NCBI RefSeq assembly: GCF_019279795.1
Contig: NC_056733.1
Span: 1,121,311,862-1,121,375,861 of the forward strand
Length of the DNA: 64,000 nt
Source: Protopterus annectens
Lineage: Eukaryota > Chordata > Ceratodontiformes > Protopteridae
Direction: 5' to 3'
Shown: positions 44,100-56,500 of the stretch, in pieces
Layout of the letters: each line of letters starts with the position of its first letter
Position numbering within the stretch: the first letter of the stretch is position 1
Program-made: the position numbers and the translations under genes
Notes under the pieces: model-generated
The model's database searches: none
The model's input: the letters and a program-made list of their open reading frames with translations, nothing else
What the model was told of the DNA's origin: nothing

Positions 44100-47000
44100 C
44101 CCTTCCTGCCAGTTTTTTTCATTTGTTTGGTTTGTTTCTTGCCTTTTGACATTTTCCTCAAAACAACAAAAATGACTTTTCTGGCTCAAAGCATTCTGAG
44201 CCCCATCTTGGGTAAAGTGGCACCTTCAGGAAGGGTAGTGTCCCCCTTTTCCCCTTGTACTCCTCCTCTTTACTTGCTGGAGTCCTTCCCATCTCCACCC
44301 GATTCAGAGCTTCCCCAGCTCAGATCTGGAATTGTGGGGGTCCTCTTCATGTGGACCCTCAAAGCCATCCTATGTTGCCTCATCTGTCTGGTTGTAAAGC
44401 TCAGTGGGCAGCATCAAGAAGTCTGATCTGTAGCAGCTGGTATGGTCCTTTTTGCAAGCACAGATGCAATTGGGGCTTATCCTCTCTGGTTTGATTCTAA
44501 CACCAAGACCCTTGGCTCCATCTTTCAGATTTCCTCCCTCTGCCCTTCCAGATCCCAGGTCTTCGGGGCCAGTTGAGTTTCCACCCTCCAGGTCAAATAC
44601 GACAGCCTGGCAGTCTTCAGCTCTGTCCTGTTCTTTGGTACCCTTAACCTGAGTTGTTCGGTGCTGTTGACAGCTTGGATCCTTTGTCAAGGCTGGAGTG
44701 TCTGGGATGTGTTTTAATGGCTCCTGCTTCTGGATTGCCACTCCTCCTTGAAGCTTTAGCATTAGACAGCTTAGCTCCAATCTCAATGTCTGGTCTAGGA
44801 GCCGCCCCCTCTGGTGTAGGGCAGTCTTTGCCCCTTGAATCAGCGAGGCCCACTTCTGCCTCTGCCCAAGATGTAGAAAGAGCCAGACACGGTAAAACAT
44901 ATTCCTACGAAGCCAAAGTTCTTACTCTTCCACCAAAGATGCGCCTCATTGGAGCAGAGGCCTGGCTGTCGATGGCATTGTGCTGGTGGCAACCACCAAA
45001 AAGGAGATTTTTCGAGGACAGCTCCTTGATCCACAGCCCCACACACACTCCTAGGAGTCTCTGGCACTGGATTGATTAGGGAAGCAATCCTTTGCTTCAC
45101 CCACCTTTGCTTTGTGGGCTCTGAACTACTTATCACACTTGACAATTTCAGTGAGACCTTGCCTCTGCAATGTCCAACACCTTCAAGACGCAACAGTCTC
45201 TGGATACCCAGAAAAATCTGGAGACTCAGTCCCCTCTTACTTCCATCATCAGTGTTTCAGTGAGACACCTCTCTAACTTCACCGATGGAACATCCAGAGC
45301 AGTAGGTTCTGGGATTGGGATGATGGGGTGCTATGCCTGGATGCAGTTGTGCAGCTTAGCAGACCACTTAAGTGTCCTTCCATCAGTGCCCCTTTTAACG
45401 GGTCCTCCTCCTTTGGACCCAAGATTTAAGATGTGTTGAGGAGTGAACAAGGGAAGACTGTCTGCCATTTGAGTCTTTGTCAACCCCCCCCGGCTATCCT
45501 TCTCTAGAGATCAGAAAGCGGGTAAGTAACTTCAGGAAGTTGCAGTTCTCTCCCAAGAAGGCTCCTTCGGGGAGATTCATAATGGGCAAGAGGCTCTTTC
45601 TGATGGGCCCTTTCAGTGATCCTGGAGGGTAGCCTCGACTGCTAATCTCTGGAGCCATTTGGGGGTCATCTAGCTGTCCACCCCAAAGCTTGGGAGGTCC
45701 TCACTTCAGATGCCTGGGTGTTGTCATCCAGAGGTTATGTCATTCCTTTTACAGAAGTTCTAAACTATCTGCCAAAATGTCTCCCAGAAGTTCCACCTCA
45801 TCAGAGACTTTATGCAGTGGCAGAGATCCAAAAGCTGCTCACAATTCGAGTCATTCAGGAGGTCCGAGACCAGACAGGATCTGGGGTCTGTTCCAGATCC
45901 TTTTTAGTACAAAAGGAAACTTAGCACCCAAGCCAAGTGTTGGACTTAAGCAAACTAAACCATTTTGTCAAAAAGTCCAAATTCTGGACGATCATGGTGC
46001 AGTTCATCCTACCTCTGCTGAGTAAGGATTATTGGATATACTCGCTAGACCTCAAAGGCATCTGCCATCACATCAAGATAGACTTGGCTCTGGGTGCAGG
46101 GATTTCAGGTCCTCCTGTACAATTGGTTCCTCATTGCCCCCCACAAAGCCAGTGTTTTCAGCCAAGGATTCCTTGCTGTAACTGTGACAACCTAGGCATC
46201 ACTGTCAGTTACCTCAAATTGAGTCTTCAGCCTGTATAAGTTGCAGAATTAATAGGGTGTTAACTGGACATGGTCCATCAGCATGCCAGGCTCCCAAGCT
46301 CCAAAGTGTTCTGTCTTTACGCTTAGGCCCTTTCAGGGCTTGCAATTCCCAGCCCTCCAGCCCATACAGTTCTGAGGCTTCAGAGTCACATGACAGCTAA
46401 TATAGGATGGATGTCTGTAGCCAAGTATTACATGAGGACCCTGCAGTGGACTTTGGCCATTCATTGGTCCCTCCCAACGCATCTGTTGGATTTTCCAGTA
46501 TGGCTGATGAGAGCTTGTCAGAGCAGATTCAGTAGTGATTACCAGTAGTGATTACTGTCTCCATTAGTAATCAAGGGAGACCATTTGTAATTCCTTTTCC
46601 TTCGGCCACAGTCACTACAGACCACTTCCTCCTGGGTGGGGTGGCATTTCAAAGGAGGAAGATTCTAGGGTCCTGGTCATCCCCAGAGGCTCACTGTCAC
46701 ATCAGTGTCCTAGAATTGAGAGTAGCCCTTCTAGAATTGCAGACCTTTCAGGATCACCTCCCTAGGGGTGTTATTGCAATACATATGGAAACTGTTGCTT
46801 GTTAGGGGTGTCAACATATAGCAACATGTTTTTACCCCTTTTGCTTGGAGGCCATAAGGGTTTGGCTATGGGCTGTCCCCTCGCATTGGTTTCTAAGGCA
46901 GCGTATATCCTGGGGAAGTAGAACATTCTGGCACAGCAGGAGCATTTTGTTGCTTAATGAGTAGTCTCCAACTCTGACAGTGGCAACTTGGATTTTTTGG

Positions 47001-47490
47001 CGCTAGGGCAAGCCGTGTTGTGACCTTTTTTGCTTCCCCGTTCAACACAGTGCGACAGCTATTACACCATTGTTCCTCTGTGGGACAGGCACCCAGGGGC
47101 ACTTGTTTGATTGGTTCCCTGGATTCCTAATATGCTTATACCCCAGTTCCCCTGATAGTTTCTACAGAAAGCAGCCCATTGCAGAGCTTCATTGATCCTC
47201 ATAGCACTTTTTGGCTTTGCTTGGTCAGTTTCCCGTTCCTTTGGCCTCTTCTGAACCCCCCCGCCAGGGTGTTGGATCCCATTCCGGATCTTTTTTCATC
47301 CAGCCGGTCTGGATCTTCCCCAATCTTCAGTCCCTCAAGTTAACCGCACGGTTTTTCCCAGTTTCTCCCAGTTCCCTTGATGGGCAAGAATACCTAGCTT
47401 TCATAGGTAATTGTTGATTCCTCTTCTCGGAAATAATCCACCTGAAAGGTGTATACCAGTAAATGGAAGAGGTTTGTTTTGTGGGTGGAG
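44100..47490 (+). pseudogene. old YR element X: gag end, RT, RNase H and start of YR
   Basis: Decayed relatives of DIRS proteins in changing frames. A Gag signature LGKQSFASPTFALWALNY (45075-45130) parallels WGKKVYTSSTLAMRALNC in the younger copies. RT follows: SSRGYVIPF and RLYAVAEIQKLLTIRVIQEV (about 45725-45870), then VLDLSKLNHFVKK and SKDYWIYSLDLKG (about 45935-46065); the catalytic box is not recognisable. RNase H has TTDH...GGVAFQ and HISVLELRVALLELQTFQ (about 46610-46760). The YR start is VYTSKWKRFVLWVED (47449-47490), where copy F cuts in. X is a distinct, much older lineage than copies A-H. Confidence 0.68.
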
Positions 47491-47628
47491 GATGTCCTTC
47501 AAGAATGCAACTGCAGTCCTGACATATGGGTTGTCCTGCCTCAGGCAGCGCTTCGGTCGGCCGGATTCCAAAGTCTGGGTCCGGCGTCGGCTGATGTCGC
47601 CTCTTCCCCGACGTCAGAGCAGCTGGGG

Positions 47629-47636
47629 TATAAAAG
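47629..47636 (+). promoter_or_regulatory. TATA box (TATAAAAG) in left repeat of copy F
   Basis: TATAAAAG lies about 30 bp upstream of the gtctttcttgcc that ends the repeat, with GACGTCA (47611-47617) just before it. Copies D, G and H have tataaaac at the same place. This is a plausible core promoter for the element RNA; the start site itself is not visible from sequence. Confidence 0.55.
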
Positions 47637-47792
47637 CATCAGCCGATGCCATCTTCGTCGGTCTTTCTTGCCGCACGGTGCCCGAAGCAGAAGCAGTTCG
47701 CAAGTGCCGGTCGGCCAGCTCATGTGTTTTCAGATACCGAAGTCATCAAAAAGCTAAGTACCCCGTTGGGGAACCTTTTCTTGCCTCAGCCG

Positions 47793-49610
47793 ATGTCAGA
47801 TAAAACTGCAAAAGTTAATAATTGCTTGTCTTGTGGTAAACAAATACCTCATAAGGACTTCCATTCTTATTGCCTTCCCTGCCTTGGCCTAGACCACGAC
47901 GTCTCGGCCTGTGTGCTGCCTGTGCTTGCTTCAATTAGCGCACACTTAGGCGCCGGGCAGAATTTGCTGTAGACTTTTTTGGGGAAAATTACTCCTATAT
48001 CATGCAGTCGGAACAACCGACAGCACATATTTCCAAAAAATGAAAGGACCGGGACCGACATTCGCGGCCCGTGACTTCCACCGACACCATGCTAAAGCCT
48101 ACCGCGAGTGCATCGGTCTCTTCGAGAGGTGGTAATTTAACCGCTCCAGGCCGACGACACCACTTTACCGCACACTTCGGTCCCGGAGGCTACCACGGTG
48201 CCGGTTGTTGATTTTCCTCCTGAAACTGAAGCCCAAGATTTGCCTGTCACCATACCGGTGGACAAAGTTACTCCAGCACGTGGGGCAGCTAGGCCTCCTG
48301 TGCCTATGTCCATCAAGGCCTACACACGTGCTAAGGCTGCCAGACAGACTAAGTCTCACCCTCCTAAATCTTTTCACAGGGTCCCACTTCGGAAAAACAG
48401 ATCATGACTTTAGCTGCAGATCTAATTTCTTTAATCGGAGTCTCTCAGGCTCATCCAGACAGAGGTGCTCAGCCGCCTTCAGACAAAAGGCCTAGGGTTG
48501 AGCAGGCAGATACCCTTTCCTCAGATGAAGCCTCTGATGAGTCAGGCCATTCAGATTCCCAGGAAGAAACCTTCCCGGCCTACGAGGATTCTGATGCTGA
48601 TGAATTCATTCCCTGTGCCTCTCCTCCTGAGGATATTTCTTTTGGGGAAATTCTCCACTCCATGAGAGAGCATTTTCAGTGGCAGGGCCAGGACTTCTCC
48701 GACTCCAGGAAAAGGCTTCGGACTTTCCTTAAGTTACCCCAGCACAGGCCTTTAGCTATACCCCCAGTGTTAGATGTATTGGATGATGTGTACTCAGACT
48801 CCAGTACTTCTCCTGATTCTCTCCCTCCTGCTCATGTCAAGCCAGACAGATATTACAGGGTTCCTGAAACTCATAAACATCTGTTTAAGGCCCACTCTGT
48901 TAATCTAGAAACTATTTCTCAGGGGCCCAAAGGAGTGGCCACTTACACGGCCAAAAATCCTTTGCCCGCAGACAGGGAATCTAGGTCCCTGGAGAGGTGG
49001 GGTAAAAAAGTTTATACCTCAACCACTCTTGCCATGAGGGCACTTAACTGTCTTTTTCATATGTTTCGGTATCAGGATTTCTTGATGGATGATTTGCAGA
49101 AAAAGTTAGCCTCTCCTGAGCCTTTAGATAGAAAGGCCTTACAGGATTTGGTTCATAATACTCAGCAGGTTAGCAATCACTTTCTTCAGTGTGGTTATGA
49201 TGCATTGGAAGCTTCATGTAGGGCAGCTATGACTGGGGCCGTCATACGTAGACATGCTTGGTTGAAAGAACAGGCATTGCCAGATCATGTTAAAGTAAAG
49301 CTTCTAGATGCACCTCTGGAAAAACACAAGCTATTTGGTGATAATGCACAGGGTGTGTTGAAATCAATTGAGGAAAAGGCTAAATCAGTACAACAAAGAT
49401 TTCCTCCAGGTTCAGCCACCAAGGTTCAACCGGAATTGGCCTTCGAAGAATTGGTCCTTTTCAGACACTGACAAGTTCCAAAGGGGAAAAAGCAGGTGTG
49501 CTCGAGGTAGAGGGCAATACCGAGGCTCATACAGGGGCCGCCAATGGCAACCTACTAATCAGAGAAGTGGCGCAGGGACTTCTACTGCTCCACAGGGACA
49601 ATCACAATGA
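47793..49610 (+). pseudogene. gag-like ORF1, copy F
   Basis: ATG 47793 gives MSDKTAKVNNCLSCGKQIPHKDFHSYC. A frameshift near 47910 destroys the last Cys pair and the frame stops at 47972. A long frame from 48404 to 49471 then holds the body of Gag: the PSDKRPRVEQADT acidic region, REHFQWQGQDFSDSRKRL, RYYRVPETHKHLF, LERWGKKVYTSTTLAMRALNC, and VIRRHAWLKEQALPDHVKVKLLDAPL. A shift near 49390 leads to the Arg/Gly-rich tail (FQRGKSRCARGRGQYRGS) and TGA 49608-49610. This is one of the longest surviving Gag stretches (over 320 residues in one frame). Confidence 0.83.
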
Positions 49611-51510
49611 CTTGACTTTGACACCGCCGACCAAGGCTCAAAGAGAAGCACATTTAGGTGGAAAATTATCTTTCTTTTCAAAAAATTGGCACGTTTTTAC
49701 AAAGGACAAATGGATTTTGGACATAATAGACAAAGGTTACAGGTTCCACTTCCATACCTTACCAACAAGACAAGGCATGCCAAACCTGCCACAAAATCAA
49801 AGGGCAGAGGCACTCCTACAAGTTTCAAAGCTGCTACAAATCAAAGCAATAGAAAAGGTTCCTCCTCAGGAACAAGGCCAGGGATTCTACTCAAGACTGT
49901 TCCTTGTTCCAAGAAAAGAAAAGCAATGGAGACCTATACTGGACTTGTCCGCTCTAAACACTTTTCTCATTGTGCCAAAATTCAAAATGCTGACGTTACA
50001 GCAACTTCTTCCCATGCTGGGCAAGGGGTCTTGGCTGGTTACTCTGGACCTCAAGGAGGCATTACCTGCATGTCCCAATCAGACACAGCTGCAGAAGATA
50101 CCTCAGATTTCTTGCAGGGTCAGAGCATTATCAATTCTCAGCATTGCCTTTTGGCTTATCTACTGCGCCCAGAGTATTCATGAAATGCCTGGCATCAGTA
50201 ATTGCACATTGCAGACTCCAGGGGATACAAATATACCCTTACCTGGACTACTGCCTTATACAAGCGGACAGCAAACAAGCCTTGATAAGAAACTTGGACT
50301 ATGTCATTCACTTACTACAGGCTTTGGGATACACAGTCAACATTCAAAAATCAAGACTACTGCCATTCCAACAAATAATTTTTCTACGAGCCAAAGTGGA
50401 CACAAACTCAGAAATGGCTTTCCTCACAGAAGAGAAACAAGAACAATTACCAGATTACTTCAAAAGCCTAGCAAAGCACACCCAGATGACTGCAAGGAAA
50501 ATCCTGCAGGCCCTGGGTTTCATGGCATCTTGCATTCTTCTGATCCCACTGGCAAGACTACACATGAGAACTACAATGGTACCTAAAAGGTTTATGGTCT
50601 CAACACAGCCACAACTTAGAAGCAATTATTCCACTCATTCCATGTCTACAAAAGGAATTTTTGTGGAGGCACAAGCAAGCCAGCTAAACAAAGGCATGTC
50701 TTTCAACAAACCTCATGCAAGCCAAACCATTACAACAGACGCCTCAGATCATGGATGGGGGCGCGCACATGGAGGGCAGATGCATTCAAGGTCAATGGAC
50801 ACCCCGGGAATTACATCTGCATATCAATCAAAAAGAGATGTTGGCAGTGATTCATGCAATCGAGGCCTTCGGAAAATTTCTTCAGCAAGGTCATCTGCTA
50901 ATAGACAGAAAACACCACTGTTATGTGGTACATAAACAGGGAGGCACCCATTCTTACCCCCTCTGCAGACTAACAATGACTCTTTGGGAAATGTCCCTTA
51001 AACTGAACATACAGTTGCAATCCCAGTTTGTTCCAGGCAAGGACAATGTTCTGGCGGACAGTCTAAGCAGAAACATTATGGACCCGCACGAATGGATGTT
51101 GCATCCAGACATTTTTTCACAAATAACTCATGCATGGGGAAGGCCGGACATAGATCTCTTTGCCTCACACCTCAATCATCATCTGAAGTTGTTCTGCTCA
51201 AGGACACACCATCCTCAAGCCTGGAGAATGGATGCTCTCTCCTTCAGCTGGAATTCTCTAACAAATCTATGCATTCCCACCTCTACCATTAATGACCAAG
51301 GTGTTACTGAAGATCAAAGCAGAACAACCGAAAGGCATTTTGATAGCTCCAGACTGGCCAAGACAGCACTGGTATCCATTACTAAGGAGCATAACTCGCA
51401 CCAAGCCGTGGCCCCTGCCTCAATGGCCTCTGCTTATAACTCAGCACAATTACAGGACTGTTCATCCCAACCTGCAAACATTGCAACTGACAGCTTGGAG
51501 GGTTCCATGA
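49607..51510 (+). pseudogene. RT-RNase H with methyltransferase-like block, copy F
   Basis: The RT frame is open through the gag overlap (from 49498) as NDLTLTPP and reads QDKGYRFHFHTLP-type sequence, RPILDLSALNTFL and TLDLKEA before a frameshift near 50060. It resumes at 50144 with LPFGLSTAPRVF. The catalytic box is YLDYC: the second Asp is TAC (50249-50251). A frame change near 50570 precedes RNase H (TTDASDHGWG near 50735, HINQKEMLAVIHA, DNVLADSLSR). The methyltransferase-like block (RPDIDLFASHLNHHLKLFCSR, MDALSFSWNSL) then shifts near 51270 to TKVLLKIKAEQ and APDWPRQHWYPLL, ending at 51510. Confidence 0.84.
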
Positions 51511-52550
51511 CTTCTCCCCATATCTTTCTCTCCAAAAAAGTTCAAGAGATCTTACTGGAAGCACACAGACCTTCCACCAGAAAAACTTACTCAGCCAAAT
51601 GGTAGAGATTCAATATCTGGAATGCCAACAAGGGTCAGGATGCATCAGTAATGAGCATCCCACAGATACTAGAATACTTGGTGGAAATGCTTCACAATGG
51701 CCTTTCATATTCTTCCATAAAAATACACGCTTCAGCAATTTCAGCAAAATACAACTGTGATCCACCTGTGTTTTCACATCCTTTGCTAAGACAGTTTCTA
51801 AGAGGGATAAAGAATATCAAACCTCCAAGAAAACCACCAGTGCCTGCATGGGACCTCAACTTCATCTTGGAAAAATCAACTCTTCCTCCTTTTGAGCCAG
51901 CAGCATCTTCAGAATTGCAATTTCTCTCCTGGAAAACAGTTTTCCTGTTGGCAATTACTTCAGCAAGAAGAGTCTCGGAGATACAGGCCCTCATGGCAGT
52001 ACCTCCATTTCTCATTTTCCATCAGGACAGAGTCTCTTTAAGAACCAATCCTTCATTCATGCCAAAAGTGATATCCAGGGTTTCTCTAAATCAAGCAATT
52101 CACCTGCCTACTTTCTTTCCCAAGCCTCAAAATAAAGGAGAGAAGCTTCTGCAAACTTTGGACATACACAGACAATTGCGCTACTACTTGGACAGAACAA
52201 AGGCCAACAGAAAGTCTGACCAACTATTTGTGGCTTACGCTGCTGGAGCACAAGGAAAGGCAATTTCCAAACAAACATTTTCAAAATGGATTGGAAACTG
52301 CATCAGATTCTGCTACTCTTTCCATGGAAAAGGTGTGCCAGCCAATTTCAGGCCACACTCCACCAGAGCTACAGCCACCTCCACAGCCTTTCTAAGAGGG
52401 GTGGCTACAAAGGACATTCTAGAAGCTGCTACATGGAGCTCCGTGCATACATTTTCCAAACATTACAACCTGCCTTTATATTCCAGATCCCGAGCAGGCT
52501 TTGCTTCTGCAGTCCTGCCGGGCATTTTAGCTACACCATCCTTATCTTAG
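51423..52550 (+). pseudogene. tyrosine recombinase, copy F (single in-frame stop)
   Basis: The best preserved YR here: one reading frame from the Met of MASAYNSAQ (51423) to TAG/TAA at 52550, broken only by TAG 51603-51605 after KTYSAKW, where other copies have a Lys or Arg codon. The N-terminal SAM-like/core-binding part (IPQILEYLVEMLHNGLSYSSIKIHASAIS) and catalytic part are complete. The latter has ITSARRVSEIQAL (first Arg), HSTRATATSTAF (His-x-x-Arg), ATWSSVHTF (second His) and KHYNLPLYSRSR (nucleophile Tyr). At about 375 codons it is of normal size for DIRS recombinases. It overlaps the previous ORF by about 90 nt in another frame. Confidence 0.87.
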
Positions 52551-52583
52551 ATCCTACCACCCCCAGCTTGGCTATGGTATTCA

Positions 52584-52680
52584 ACCCATATGTCAGGACT
52601 GCAGTTGCATTCTTGAAGAACATAGTGCAGTTTTGTACCTACCATAAATGTAGATGTCCGATAGATATGCAACTGCAGTC
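52584..52680 (+). repeat. internal complementary region, copy F
   Basis: The left arm is complementary to 47491 onward (one mismatch, ccttc against cttc-type), the right arm to the right end up to 53062. The F-specific words tcttgaag and ccgatagatatgc each recur, inverted, at the corresponding terminus. Confidence 0.93.
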
Positions 52681-52851
52681 AGGTTTTCCCTCCCTCCTAC
52701 CCCTCTGTAATTCTCTTTTTTGGGTCCACTCCCCCTTTTTCTAATTAGCTGGGGATATCTGTTATGGTGCATCTGTTTATTACTGTTGTGCATGTCTGGA
52801 TTTTTTATCCATTCTCTAAATTTATCCTTCCTTGGAAGGCACCTGGCATCT

Positions 52852-53062
52852 GGGGCAAGAAACACTGAAGAAGATGGCGCCGGCTGATGCTTTTATACCC
52901 CAGCCGCTCTGACGTCGGGGAAGAGGCGACATCAGCCGACGCCGGACCCAGACTTTGGAATCCGGCCGACCGAAGGGCTGCCTGAGGCAGGACAACCCAT
53001 ATGTCAGGACTGCAGTTGCATATCTATCGGACATCTACATTTATGGTAGGTACAAAACTACT
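52852..53062 (+). repeat. right inverted repeat and extension, copy F
   Basis: From gggcaagaaacactgaagaag, the mirror of cttcgtcggtctttcttgcc at 47653-47672, to ctgcagttgca, then the extension to 53062. The last bases read aaaactact rather than aaaactgtact, a small terminal loss. Confidence 0.83.
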
Positions 53063-53277
53063 TTCTGGGACTTGATTCCTTGGAGTTAGTTTTGGATCTT
53101 CTGGTTGAGTTGTTCTGATTGGGATCTAGTTTTTCTGCTGTCACAGTACAGTTACCGGTCATTTCTAACTTTCATATCGGTAGAGAGAATATGCAGTTGA
53201 CTTCTTTCAAAATTTCCAACGGTTTTTCTCAAAGGTACTTTTGTTTCTCCAATGTGGGAATCTGGCCCCTCCCTGAG
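53063..53277 (+). pseudogene. YR gene of X, central piece between copies F and G
   Basis: This 215-bp island translates as LGLDSLELVLDLLVEL and, after one stop, VQLPVISNFHIG. It corresponds to the core-binding domain of YR (compare ILQYLTEML...KIHASAISAHY in younger copies), followed by a segment ending in GIWPLPE that aligns with WDLNFVLE. It links the YR start at 47449-47490 with the catalytic part at 60007-60664. Confidence 0.65.
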
Positions 53278-53292
53278 ATGTTTTTCATGTTT

Positions 53293-53460
53293 CACTGTTG
53301 TAGTCATTACATTTGGGTTACCTGCCTGCAGGTAGCCCTCAGCCGGCTTGAATATCAAAGTCTTGGATTCCTGCGTTGGATGCTGTCTCTTTTTCCATGA
53401 CGTCAGGTTGTCAGGGATATAAAACATGCAGCCAACGCCATTGCATCAGTCTTTCTTGCC
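53293..53460 (+). repeat. left inverted repeat, copy G
   Basis: Mirrors 59792-59960. It contains TGACGTCA (53398-53405) and a TATA-like atataaaa (53417-53424), and ends at cagtctttcttgcc (53460). Confidence 0.82.
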
Positions 53461-53597
53461 ATGCGGTGTCTGAAGCAGAAACAGTTTGCAAGTGCTGGTC
53501 GGCCAACTCCTGAAATTTTCGTTTTCGAGTTTCAGAACCGAAGTCTTCAAAAAAGCTTAGTACCCTGTTGGGGATCCTTTTTTCTTGCTCTTAACCG

Positions 53598-56500
53598 ATG
53601 TCAGTAAAAGTTAACAATTGTATTGCCTGTGGAAAGCAAATACCTCATAAAGATTTCCATTTGTGCTGCATGCCTTGCTTAGGCCCAGGCCACGACATCC
53701 CTCGCAGTCAGTTTTGTGCCTTATTCAACCCCCAGACTATTCGTCATCTGTTTATTTTTGCAGCTAATTATTTTGGTACTCTGTTTAACGATTCAGAAAT
53801 GGCTTTGGTAAGCCATCCGACTACCGACATTCCGAAAAAATGTAAAGATAGACAGACCGCGCAAGTACAAAGCTGTTGATGATGCTTCCGGTCAGCTAGT
53901 CGACAGTTCGCCGGTACACAGAGGCACTTTCACAGCCCCTGATACCCGCTACTTCAGATTTGCAGGCCTCTACTGAGACCCATTAGGAGTCTGATATGCC
54001 GCAAGATGCTTCTTTGACTATGGAACCTGCGGATGTCTCTACCTTGGATGGGTCTGGAGCCGCTGTGCAGGCACCGGCTTCAGAGGGTGTATTCAGGCCT
54101 ACTGACTTGCATTTCAAACCGACGCCATCTTCTTCAAGGCCAAAAACTCCCACGCCTAGAAAACAGACGTCCAAACCGCATGGTCAGGCCTAAAAAGCAA
54201 GAATGGCTGAAGACCTTATTACTTTAATTAGGGGAAGCCAGCCTTCATCCTCTGAGACTTGGAACTGATTTTCTTTCAGATCAAGATTCTGAAATTTGTG
54301 TTTCTTCTGATTACCAGGATTTGCCCTTATCTACCTATGAGGATTCTGATGCAGAGGATTCCATTCCCTCTGCTTCCCCTCTAGAAGATTTTTCTTTTGG
54401 TGAAACCTTGCACACTCTTGGGGAGCATTTCCACTGGGAAAGCCAGGTTTACTCTGACTCCAAAAAGAGGCTTAGGGAATTCTTACTACTCCCTCAACAC
54501 AGGCCTTTAGCTATCCCACCTGTCCTGGACATTGTAGATGATGCCTTCTTGGAATCTAGCCTGGCTCCAGATTTACCTCTAGCTCCCAGAAAGCTTGACC
54601 GGTATCAGAGTACCAGACACTCAAGTTTTTCTTCAAGAATCCTACTGTGGACCCAGAGACCATTTCCCAAGAACCTAAAGGCATTAAGGCTACTACTGCC
54701 AAAAACCCTACCCCCTCTGATAGAGATTCCAGGGCAGTGGACAGATTGGGTAAGAAGGTATACACTTCTGCTTCTTTGGCCATTAGGGCCTTAAACTGCT
54801 AGTTAAAAGTATCAGCAACATATTATGGGACTACTTAAACAGAAAATGATGATTCCTGACTGTGCTGAAAACAAAGAATTACAGGATTTAATGCATTCTG
54901 CTGAACAAGTTGGTAAACATACTTTGCAATGTGGTTTTGACTCTTTAGAAGCATCTTGCAGGGTTGCTGTCACTGGGTCTGTACTTAGAAGGGCATGCTT
55001 GGCTTAAGGAGCAAAATTTGCCAGATCATCATCTTTCGGCTTTTCCCATTGGGGGTCGCCACAGCGGATCATCTCTTTCCATTTCTTCCTATCCTCTGCA
55101 TCTTGCTTTGTCACACCAACCGCCTGCATGTCCTCTCTCACCACGTCCATAAACCTTATCTTAGGCCTTCCTCTTCCTCTTACCTGGCAGCTCCATCTTT
55201 AGCATATTTTTCCCAATATACCCATCATCCCTCCTCAGCACATGTCCAAACCAATGCAATCTCATCTCTCTTGCTTTGTCTCCAAACTGTCCAACATGAG
55301 CTGATCCTCTAATATACTGATTCCTAATCCTATCCATCCTAGTCACACGGAGTGCAAATCTTAACGTGTCTAACTCTGCCACATCAAGCTCTTTCTCCGG
55401 CCTTTTTGTCATTGTCACTGTCTCCAACCCATATAACATAGCTGGTCTCACTACTGTCTTGTAGACCTTCCCTTTCACTCTTACTGGTACCAGTCTGTCA
55501 CAAATCACTCCTGACACTCTTCACCCATTCCACCCTGCCTGTACTCTCTTCACCTCTCTTCCACATTCACCATTACTCTGAGCTGTTGATCCCAAGTACT
55601 TAAACTCGTCCACCTTTACCAACTCTACTCCCTGCATTCTCACCATTCATCTACCCTCCCTCATTTACACACACAGTCTGTCTTAGCCCTGCTGACCTTC
55701 ATTCCTCTGCTCTCTAGAGCATATCTCCACCTCTCCAGAGTCTCCTCAACCTGATTCCTACTCTCACTACAGATTACAATGTCATCTGCAAACATCATAG
55801 TCCACGGGGCCTCCTGTCTGATCTCCTGTCAACCTGTCCATCACCACTGCAAATAAGAAAGGACTCGGAGCTGATCCTTGATGTAATTCCAACTTAAACG
55901 GATCTGTCACTCCCACTGCAGTCCTCACCACTGTCACACTACCCTCTTACATATCCTGTACCACTCTTCTCTGCCACTCCCGACTTCCTCATACAATACC
56001 ACAACTCTTCTCTAGGCACCCTGTCATATGCTTTCTCCAAGTCTACAAAGACGCAATGCAACTCCTTCTGACCTTCTCTGTATTTCTCCAATAACACTCT
56101 CAGAGCAAACATCGCATCTGTAGTGCTCTTTTCCTGGCATGAAACCATACTGCTGATCACTAATCATCACCTCCCTTCTTAACCTAGCTTCTACTACTCT
56201 CTCCCATAACTTCAAGCTGTGACCAATTTTATCCCTCTGTAGTTACTGCAGCTCTGCACATCACCCTTATTCTTAAAGATAGGTACCAAAAACACTTTTT
56301 CTCCACTCCTCAGGCATCCTACGACTTTCCAAAATTTCATTAAACAATCTAGTTAAAAATTCCACTGCCATGTTAAAGCTAAATTACTGGATGCTCACTT
56401 AAACCAAGACCGCCTGTTTGGCAACAAAGCAGAAGTCCTTAAAAAGATGCAGGAAATCTTTAACTGTTTGCATAGATTTAGCTTTTTCCTCCAAGTACAG

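Larger units (their letters stand above)
47491..53062 (+). mobile_element. DIRS-type YR retrotransposon, copy F (inserted in YR of X)
   Basis: Complete 5.57-kb DIRS between WKRFVLWVED of X on the left and the continuation of X YR (LGLDSLELVLDLLVEL) on the right. It has its own terminal variant (atgtccttcaagaatgcaactgcagtc at the left, gttgcatatctatcgg at the right) mirrored in its ICR. It has the best preserved YR and a clear TATAAAAG in the left repeat. RT has lost its catalytic Asp, so the copy is not autonomous. Confidence 0.93.

Noticed and set aside
40593..47490. X as a Ty3/Gypsy or other LTR element
   Set aside because: The RNase H is followed by a YR start (VYTSKWKRF) and later YR catalytic motifs, with no protease, DDE integrase or LTR.
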